The position numbers were made by a program, and so were the translations under genes. This document shows, one piece after another, positions 52,313-61,077 of a DNA stretch of 64,000 nt. Source of the DNA: Ooceraea biroi (lineage: Eukaryota; Arthropoda; Insecta; Hymenoptera; Formicidae). Location: positions 9,982,001-10,046,000 of the forward strand of contig NC_039510.1 in the NCBI RefSeq assembly GCF_003672135.1. Direction: 5' to 3'. Every line of letters begins with the position of its first letter. Positions within the stretch are counted from its first letter, which is position 1. Under the pieces are notes generated by a model. The model did not search any database. It was not told the DNA's origin and saw only the letters and a list, made by a program, of their open reading frames with translations.

Positions 52313-55300
52313 ATGACAGAATACGTGTGTATCCAGGATTACGAGAAATATGCTTTGGAACATTTACCTCCTTCTGTGAGAGATTATTACAAGAGTGGCG
52401 CAGGAGATGAATATTCTGTAAAATGGAACAGAGAAGCTTTCAAAAAGTAAATCTAAAAATATTTCTAACTTTTTCGAAAGAGATCAAGATATAATCGGTC
52501 GAAAATATGTGAATTCAGAATATAGTACATGTACAACTTACTCTTTAAATATTTGCATTGCATATATATAATCTTTCAATTAACTTATGTAATTAGAGAT
52601 AAAATATATATTCATAAATATACTTTGAAAGCTTATTTATGGTGTGATTAAATATTGCTATACCTTGATATTTCATCATGCTTTCGCAGCTATAGGATAC
52701 GTCCTCGATTTTTACGGGATGTGTCCAAAAGGGACATAAGCACGACGGTATTGGGCCAAAAAGTTTCGATGCCTGTGGGAGTTGCACCCACTGCTATGCA
52801 ACGTATGGCGCATCCTGATGGAGAGTGTGCTAATGCAAGGGGTGAGTAAACAGTTTGTGAGGAATTTTTCTTGAATATTGTTGTTTTCGTGAAATATTAA
52901 TACCTTGATCGATTGGAATTTCCAGTTTATTATGTATTGTTCACTATCCACAGAGATTGGACTTATATTTATTGCAAAATATAAGGATTTAATACAAATG
53001 TTTATTTTAAATCATATAAATATGTTATAAAAATAGTAATAATCAAAGATTAGTCCAGACACCAACGATCACAGACAGTTAACAATACTTTTCTATACAT
53101 TCATCTGCTACTTCATATTTTCTACAGATATGCGCTCAAACATAAACAAATATACTAAATGATAAATGCAAGGAATAAATATTTAAGGATTCATTTATAC
53201 TTACAATAATATCTAACAAACGCTCCATCTTCGATTTTGATTAATTTTGAGTATATTGCAGAATAACTTTGAATAAGAAAGATGTTTTATTATTAAGACT
53301 TGCTAAATTTACTTGACAAGATTGGAAAATTCTGTTTCTTTATTTAATTGAAAAGAAAAGGTCTTAAAATGATACCATTTTGAAGATACTGAAGCGTACG
53401 TGTCATGAAACGTACGTCTTTATGAAACAGATGTATTTGTCGCCTGTTTTATAATTCGTTGTATTGTATTTATTACTAGAAGAAAAAATATATTCCAAGT
53501 TATTCTATAATCTACTCATGTAATGCATCTCAAAGGAAAGGAGTGACTTCATATACATTTCCTGATTAGTCTAACCAGATAAAATAGGTCATAATACTTG
53601 CTTATTATATACTAATAATAATGGAATGAGTCACTACAACTATCATACAAATCGTATTCACATTTCTTGGCAGAAGTAAATTTACAACTTTGTTTATCTT
53701 GCTTCAACAAACGAAGTGCATCAGTCCTGCTTATTAAGCAATACATTAAAAGAATTTAATAACAATATTATTAATTTGAGCGAAAAGTGAAACTTACATG
53801 TTGAAATTGTTACGTTTTATTTTAGTTGTTATCTTATGTATGGCTATGTAATGTAAGGCACGGTAGAGCGCTCATGTGATATGTACATAGACACATCGGT
53901 CGATATGAAAACATTTGCTATCCATTTGGATATCAAAGGAACAGAAATTTCACCTTATGCTACATGCAAAATTACTTGGATCGCGCAATAATCAATTTCT
54001 TATTCGTCGCTGATCGCTAATGCAAGTGCAATATCTTTGAGTCGGAATTTATATGATGACTAGTAACCAGGAATATAAAGAGGGCTTGCCCCTCGATTTC
54101 TAAAGAACATTATGGCATTAAAAGAGGGAACAAAGTTCACTTGAGCTTAGGTCCTACATTTTCCCAATTATTAATAGCTTTTATGTTCACCTGTTCTATC
54201 CGCCATTTCTGAGTGGGCGACGATTTATCGCACGCGGTCACGTACACTCGTTTGCTGCCGGGATCGGTATCCAAGCATCTGGACGAGTAACCATGCTGCA
54301 GCCACTGCTTCTCGAGGTCGTAGCGCCACAGCTGATTGCCTTGTTTCCCGTGGCAAGGATACAAACTCACTGGTGCTTTCTCCTCGCCCCTGGATACGTC
54401 CAAACAATCAGTGCGATCCTTCGGCCTAATATCCTTGTGCCAGGTCAGCCGGAACTCCTGCTCGCCCGACACTTTCGGATCGTCTTTAACGCAAGTGTCC
54501 ACCACGATGAGCTCGTCTCTCTTCCGCTTCTTCGCATCCAAGCACAGTTCGGTCGCACCCATATTCCTGATCTCGCCTACAGCGAAATCGTCCGGCTCGA
54601 TAGGCGGGTAAACCTCTACCAGATCGAAAGCTATGTTCTTTATGAACCAATCGAAGGGTTTACAGTGTAATCTCGCGCGCAAATCTTTCTGCTCCGTTAG
54701 ATCTCCCGGATCCAAGGCCCGCAAGTGCGGCCGTCTCTTGTAGATGTATTCCGCGTATTCGTCCATCCACACTTCGGCAACTCTCTTGTAATTCTTTCCT
54801 AGAAAATCGCCGCGGCCGGGATTAGGAAACGGTGGAAACTTGCGATAGATGTGGCCGACTCTGGAGCAAGGTGCGTCGTACATCTGTCCGCCACATTGCC
54901 AGATTTTGAAAGACAGCTCATACTGTTCACCGCCCCAAATATCTAAACCGGGGTCATAACCGCCCAACTCCCAAAAGAACTTGGCGCTGATGGCAAACAA
55001 ACCTCCTGCCATTATGGGACTTTTGAATGGCTCTGCGGGTTTCTTCAGATCTTCCGGAAGTAGTGGCAGCCGCTTATAATACAACTCCCAATCGAACGCT
55101 CCACGAGCACCTTCATCTTGCGCCCTGTACTCGAAAGTTTCGTAAGCTATCACGTCGATGAACGGACAAACGCAGGTTCTGTAGTCCTGCGCGATGGGCT
55201 CTAGCAATGGTGGCAGCCAGTTCACGTTAGCTTCGCTGTGTGAGTCTAGGAATACAAGGATCTTTGCTCTGGCTTTTTTCGCGCCCGCCAACCGACCCCT

Positions 55301-58300
55301 GATCAATCCCGAACGTTTTGGTAACCGTACGATCGACACTTTTGGCAAATACTGGGCAACGTAGTCGTCCAGCTTCTTCTTTAGCTCCACCTTAGTGCTG
55401 GCATCGTCAACCAATATAATTTCCTCCAGGAGTGAAGACGGCGAACGATTAATCACGCTCCAGCAGGTCCTCAGCAGCGTGCTGAAGTGCTCGTTGTGGA
55501 AGGATACTATCACAGAAACGGGATCTAAGTTCCTCAAGTATTTCTTCTTCCTACAGTCTGGGTGGCGAATGTCAGGCACTGAACGGTTCATTGAAATCTC
55601 GTCACTGAGAGCGGCATTGAACCCATTTACTTGATATAATTTTTCCTTTCGCGTATCAAGGGATGGCGAAAGAAAGGCTGGCCTTCCCTGTTCTCCCATC
55701 CCAATTCGCATCTTCTCCTCCTGAATGCTCTTGTAGTCATGCCAATCGATTTTCTCGTCCACATCCTTGAAAATGTATTGAAGTTACTGATCATTTAAGT
55801 AATATGGATATTATAATAAATCTTAAACATTTTTGGAAAATACTGCTACAAATCGATGGGACTCTATGAAGTGGAGTGCTAACATAAAATTAGCAAATGA
55901 CATCTCTGACAATAAAAAAAACAAACTAGCAAACCGATCGAAGGCACACAATTACCTTCATACCTTTCTGGCCGTCAGGAATACAAGAGAGACCGAGATG
56001 CTAAAAACTCGTTTGTTAACTGATGTGCATACGACGTGGAAAGTAGGTTTCCGAGACGTATGTAGGATGTGAAACGCATCATAACCAGTGTAATATCGAT
56101 GTGTTCGAGCTCCGACGGAATAAACACGCGAGAAAGGGCGCGTACCCGTGACCATAAAAACACGATGACTGACGTAAATCTCGTTTTTATCTAATACTTA
56201 CGCACATGATTGGAAACGGCATTCTGTCATGTTATATCAGTTCTCTAATCTCTGTTCATGTTTGATAATTGACATAAGAGCTCCTCTACTATGATCACCT
56301 ATGATAACATGATTCTGGTGGAAAAATTAAGTTTGACGAAATCAAACCGGCTTTTCTGTTTCTGCTTGACAATTCACGTGAGATCCATTTGGTTCTTCTA
56401 TGGTTAATTGAATGCATAGCAAACTTCCATCTCATACCTGAGCTAGGTGTCCATCGCTCTCTGGTTGATTCCTGTCTCCTGGATTCCTTGGACCGACCGC
56501 CGTTGCCAGAGCGTCCAGCGGTGTCGGGACCCGACGGTTAGACGGCGTCCGCATGTAACGGAATATTACGACGGTCAGGAGCACCGTGAAGATAGCTAGG
56601 AGACAGAACTTGACCAGGCTGATCACGTTTCGTTTCATCTTCACGGAGGGATCATATCGCGAGGTCGGCCCGGTCTCACGAGGACTTAACCTCACTTCTC
56701 GTTGTTCCTCGCATATGCGATAGGCGAAGGATGGTTTTGCGACGTGATAACGTCATTTGTCGTCGTCCACGGCGACCGGAAAATTTTAATGAGATACTTG
56801 TCGATGCTGCTTATCGCTTGGTCGAACGCCGCTGTGCCCGATAAGAAGCTGCGCGACACAAATCAAGACACACCACAGACAACACACGTAACAACCGCGC
56901 AAGCCGCGCGATGACTGATGCGAATCGGATCGAAGGGATCACCCGCGAGCGTCGAGAAAACTCGTCCCCTATTGGTTCCATTCGCGCGAACCCGTCCGTA
57001 TTTTTACGTGCGTGCGAACTTAACGTTTCTCACGTCACCAACATTAATTGCAATTATTTTCGAATCGGATATTTGCAATTTTTTTTTATTGGGGAAACTC
57101 GAACAATCAGGCCAGAAAAAACAAGTTCAAGATTTCTCACGTCAATCAACATTAATCGCAATTATTTTCGAATCGGATATTGTCGTTTTGCAATTTTTTT
57201 TATTGGAAACTCGAACAATCAGGTCAAGAAACACAAGTTTAAGAATTTGAATAAAAATATTATATGTTCTGTATCCGAATTTAGCAATGCCAATGATTAT
57301 ACTGAATTTCGAGCATTTGTGATCTTTCAATGGAAACATTATGCAAGAGAAAAATGAGTATATGATAGATAATATAGAAGAATACAGTTGTTACATACTT
57401 CTCTGCCTTTTAGAGAGAAACGTGTTACAGGTGTTGGGAATAATACACACGCAATAACGACAGGTTAAGCGTGATGGGTGTTGCATATGGCTTGCATGAT
57501 GTAATTGCAACATGTAGGTGAAACCGGTTGGAAAGCAATACTGAAATTAGTTCACGTAATGCAACAATATGATCGATAATATAATCTGCTTTTAAGAGAT
57601 GTTCAATAAATGCGATGGAATCTCTCAATATGTACATTGATGCAATACAATTACTTTAATTTTTTCTTGTTAATTACTATTCCGCTAATTTTTGATTATG
57701 ATGTCATTCGTCGGTTTTGCAGCCGCTCAAGCAGCAGGGACAATCTTCATTCTTTCAACGATATCGACGAGCAGTATAGAAGAAGTGGCGAAAGCCGCAC
57801 CTGATTGCATAAAGTGGTTCCAGCTCTACGTTTATACCGATAGGAACCTTACTGTGAATTTGATAAGGCGGGCCGAACGCGCTGGTTTTAAAGCACTGGT
57901 TCTCACTATCGACGCGCCGTTGTTCGGTGATAGGCGTGCTGATCTGAGAAATAAATTCGCATTACCAGGCCATTTGAGGTAGCCGTTCAAATGCAATCAT
58001 GGATTCGAAAATAAATCACTAACTAGAAAAATAAAAATACAGACAGACTGATTAGATGTATAATTATGTGAAAGAAATATAATGTTTTACTGCAAACAGT
58101 ATATTCTCTATTTTAGATTTGCAAATTTCGAAGGTGATTTATCGCAGAGAATAAATGTTGCCAAGAGCGGCTCTGGACTTAACGAGTATGTGACCGCACT
58201 GTTCGATGCATCACTCTCCTGGGACGACGTAAAATGGCTCAAGAGGTAGCCGATATCACTGCTCATGAAAGTTTCTTATCTCGACGTCAAGTATTAGATC

Positions 58301-59294
58301 TTATATCTCATTTGCGCCGAGCAAATCAAACTAAGCGTATTTGGATCGACTTGTTGCAGAATTACGACACTACCAATAATACTTAAGGGGATTCTGACGG
58401 CAGAAGACGCATGTTTAGCCGTGGAAAGTGGGATCGATGGCATTGTAGTTTCAAATCACGGTGCACGTCAAATAGACAGCGTTCCAGCGACGGTTCGTCC
58501 ACTTTCCACTTAAAAAGTTGATCAAACAATTATCTAAATGCAACACTTGAACACGTCAAATTATTGAAATAATTCCACCCGCAGATCGAAGCTTTGCCAG
58601 AAATAAGCAAAGCGGTGGGAGATAAAGTCGAAGTCTACATGGACGGCGGGATAACACAAGGCATCGATGTGATTAAAGCCTTGGCACTCGGCGCAAAAAT
58701 GGTAATTTATTGAAATAAATACATATACATCTTTGAACGGTCTTATCTGTAGATTCTTTGAATATTTTCTCCTGATTGTATAAAATGATTAGTTACACAT
58801 TTTAAGGCTTTTACATAATAGGAGATAGCGATAGGCAAAATTCGGAAATTTTGTCGCTATTGCCTGTTCCGTTTTCCATTCTGCATATGCATTTTCTAAT
58901 GTTGGAATTCTCTATTTCTATTGCTGTGCTATCGCTATCGCGCTATTGCTTTATACTATTGCCTCTATTATTTTTCTATCGCTATCGCTATCGCCTATCG
59001 CTATTGCCCATTAACTAATTAATACGCATTTTTTTCAGGTATTTATTGGCAGACCAATGCTATGGGGTTTGGCACATGATGGCGAAAAAGGAGCCAGCAA
59101 AATTCTTGAACTTATAAAAAAAGAAATTGATGTAGCATTCGCATTAACTGGCAAGTTACTTTGTAACATTAATTTGTACCTTATCCGTATTATAAACCCT
59201 TTTTAACTTGTGTATTTTTTATTTAGGTTGCGCCTCCGTAAAGGATATTACACGAGATATGGTAATTCATGCATCACACTACAGTCGTTTGTAA
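52313..59294 (+). CDS. HAO1: Peroxisomal 2-hydroxyacid oxidase (glycolate oxidase type)
   Basis: Eight exons: 52313-52446, 52690-52841, 57723-57978, 58117-58245, 58360-58492, 58585-58701, 59039-59150, 59227-59294, all in phase, giving 366 aa (human HAO1 370). The enzyme is an FMN-dependent (S)-2-hydroxyacid oxidase that makes 2-oxoacids and hydrogen peroxide in peroxisomes. Family residues are visible: the early Tyr pair (RDYYKSGAG), VGVAPTAMQRMAHPDGE for FMN, WFQLYVYTDR, Lys233 in ILKGILTAEDA, His257 and Arg260 in SNHGARQID, then DGGITQG and GRPMLWGLA. The C-terminal SRL is a type 1 peroxisome targeting signal. Intron 2 is 4.9 kb and encloses a whole GALNT gene on the other strand. The last intron starts GC rather than GT, and intron 5 has a weak GTTCGT donor. 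Confidence 0.94.
54137..56638 (-). CDS. GALNT10: Polypeptide GalNAc-transferase, GALNT10-like, nested in HAO intron
   Basis: Two exons, 56438-56638 and 54137-55765, join in phase 0 to give 609 aa; GALNT10 is about 603. The enzyme adds the first GalNAc to Ser/Thr in mucin-type O-glycosylation in the Golgi. A short cytosolic tail MKRN precedes a membrane anchor at about residues 5-28, then a stem. The GT-A domain holds the metal-binding DSH (241-243, in LDSHSEANVNW) and the Gal/GalNAc-T motif GGYDPGLDIWGGEQYELSF. CSRVGHIYRK follows. A C-terminal ricin-type lectin domain has LYPCHGKQGNQLW and SSRCLDTD. Blocks such as EANVNWLPPLL and MDEYAEYIY favour the GALNT10/Pgant6 branch. The start was set at the ATG before KRNVISL because the earlier in-frame codons lack an ATG. 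The gene lies wholly inside HAO intron 2, antisense to it. Confidence 0.93.
57026..57244. repeat. Two-copy tandem repeat of about 107-112 bp
   Basis: Copy 1 (57026-57132) and copy 2 (57133-57244) both begin TTTCTCACGTCA and share ATTATTTTCGAATCGGATAT and ACTCGAACAATCAGG. Copy 2 has a short insertion before the T-run and a few substitutions. It lies in the hydroxyacid oxidase intron, about 390 bases upstream of the nested GALNT start. Confidence 0.85.
58824..59007. repeat. TATCGC-rich element with inverted ends
   Basis: The 12-base ATAGCGATAGGC at 58825-58836 is inverted at 58993-59004. Several CTATCG and GCTATTGCC units lie between and next to the right arm. It fills about 180 bases of hydroxyacid oxidase intron 6. 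It may be a degenerate transposon or a satellite-like repeat; the family is not recognised. Confidence 0.55.
59151..59226 (+). other. HAO1: GC-AG intron of hydroxyacid oxidase
   Basis: The intron opens GCAAGT and ends TTTAG. The exons join as G|GT to code the Gly of LTGCASVKD. No GT donor nearby keeps this frame. GC-AG is a minor but standard class of the major spliceosome. Confidence 0.85.
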
Positions 59295-59657
59295 GAATGT
59301 TTTTAATTAAGAATTAAATATCTTAAATTAACGCAATTTTTCTAATCTTTATAAATTTAGAGACATTTTCTTCGCACGCATCATCTCATGTAGAAAGTAT
59401 ATTTGTATACTACATTATAAATTATAAATACATTTTTACATAAAGTCTAGTTTGTTTTCCATATATGACTAGAAACGAACAAAGATGAATAAACGAAAAA
59501 ATGAACGAATAGCAAATAAGAAAATCCATTTTATTATGGTAAATACGTATAAAAAATAAAATAGTAAATGTTACATTTTGTACTAATTACATTGTAGCAT
59601 TCATAGGAGTACACAATACTTTTGTAAGTTATATGCAGAAGACATGTTTCATATGTT
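59295..59657. other. Tail-to-tail spacer between HAO1 and SENP8
   Basis: The 360 AT-rich bases between two converging stops hold AATAAA on the + strand (59488-59493 and 59555-59560) and on the - strand (59530-59535). The 3' UTRs of the two genes may therefore overlap. Confidence 0.7.
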
Positions 59658-60356
59658 TTATGTTGTATTAAATGTATCTTTTAAATCGCGGATTAATTTC
59701 AATAAATCAGAGCGTTTCTGCGAGACCATTTTAGTAACTTCATTAAAATTACAACTATCTATTTTGGACGTTTGTAGAACATATCTAGATATTACGTCTG
59801 CTAGACATAACACAAATAAACCACAATCATAAGCATTATTTTGTTGTGGGCATGCCTTTTCAATATATTTTTTCTCCTGTTTCCCAGAGAAATATTTTAT
59901 TATATTCTGCGCTAATTTTTCCGCAGCACAGCTGTTAATACCTCTTGAGGAATCAAAGTGATAGCACATTTTTTCTATAGCACAGTATACTAATAAGCTC
60001 CAGTGTGAGCCGCCTGCCTCGTAGTTATCACAGTCGTTTATAGGGAAGAATATAAAATTGTAACTTGCTGCTCCAATGGGATCAAGAAATATGTTAAATT
60101 GTGTAGAATCCTGCATCATCTTCAGTAACTGAGCCACTTCAGGACCAATAAATAATATCTGCTTATTTTCATCCGTTTTATGCTGCTGATTTAAATATTC
60201 AAAATAAAATCCTATCAGGACGTCATTGAGCCAGTCATTGCTCTTTAATAGTGCTACGTCCGATGATCTGAGTAAATAGTCATGATAACTCAATACAATA
60301 GCGTTCTTATTTGAACTTGTCAGATCATGGGAAGAGGACGTCAAACAGTTAGACAT
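59658..60356 (-). CDS. SENP8: SENP8/DEN1 NEDD8-specific cysteine protease
   Basis: A single coding exon gives 232 aa, near the vertebrate size of 212. SENP8 (NEDP1, DEN1) matures NEDD8 and strips it from non-cullin proteins. The fold is that of ULP/C48 proteases. The block VLSYHDYLLRSSDVALL followed by WLNDVLIGFYFEY is typical. The catalytic set is complete: His118 in AGGSHWSLLVY, Asp135 in YHFDSS, Gln172 and Cys178 in QQNNAYDCGLFV. The first ~19 residues are an extra Ser/Thr/Asn-rich leader absent from short family members, and a Met just before VLSY is lacking, so the leader may be real. A TTTCAG acceptor four bases above the ATG and a GTAAGT at 60441 suggest a 5' UTR intron (60361-60441). 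Confidence 0.93.
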   Translation of the reverse strand: MSNCLTSSSHDLTSSNKNAIVLSYHDYLLRSSDVALLKSNDWLNDVLIGFYFEYLNQQHKTDENKQILFIGPEVAQLLKMMQDSTQFNIFLDPIGAASYNFIFFPINDCDNYEAGGSHWSLLVYCAIEKMCYHFDSSRGINSCAAEKLAQNIIKYFSGKQEKKYIEKACPQQNNAYDCGLFVLCLADVISRYVLQTSKIDSCNFNEVTKMVSQKRSDLLKLIRDLKDTFNTT

Positions 60357-61077
60357 AATACTGAAAAAAACATGTCTTACTCAAAAAAATATGTAATAAT
60401 TACGCAGAATATTTGTTCCATTTTAAAGTAAAGAAACTTACGTGGTGATTAAAATAAGCTGAATGAGAGATAAGCAACGGAAAAAGTCACGACAGGTATG
60501 CTGCTAAGAATATTTAACCTAACTTTGTGTGTACATACATACACAACTCACTCTTGTAAAATGAAATGAGAGACGATTCTGCGCCGCCTAGGCACGGAAT
60601 CCATGAGGAATTAAGATAAGTTACCGACGAAATTCGTCGATAATTTAGATTAACGCACGCGCAACATACGCATTTATAGTAAACGCATAAAATATATCTC
60701 AATTATTTTTTGATATTTATTCTATAAAACTTATATACATATTATTTTATTACACTAATGCAACAAATCCTAATGATAAGTAGCGTTTTTATATCGATAT
60801 CTTGAACAATACTTTCTCTCCTCTCTCTAATTGTAAGTAAAAATGATATTAGTTTAGAATTCGAGCTACAAGCTAAAATTTTCGATCCCATAGAAAATTG
60901 TAATATACATACATATATGGCAAAATAAAATACGCAGAGATAATTGTTCGTACATATTTTTATATTTATTAATACTTTATATTTATTAATATTTGGTAGA
61001 AAAATACAGCAATATAGTAATAATATAAGTAGAATACATCCTATCCTATCTTAAACCTATAACACTAAAAAAAGCTG
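60357..61077. other. SENP8 5' region and FBXO21-like 3' UTR
   Basis: Both neighbours lie on the - strand, so this AT-rich stretch holds the SENP8 leader and promoter and the 3' UTR of the FBXO21-like gene. AATAAA on the - strand lies at 60982-60987 and 60965-60970, about 90-110 bases past the FBXO21 stop. I see no coding exon. Confidence 0.65.
60982..60987 (-). terminator. Candidate poly(A) signal AATAAA for FBXO21-like gene
   Basis: This canonical signal on the - strand lies about 90 bases after the stop, with a second copy 17 bases further on. Confidence 0.45.
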
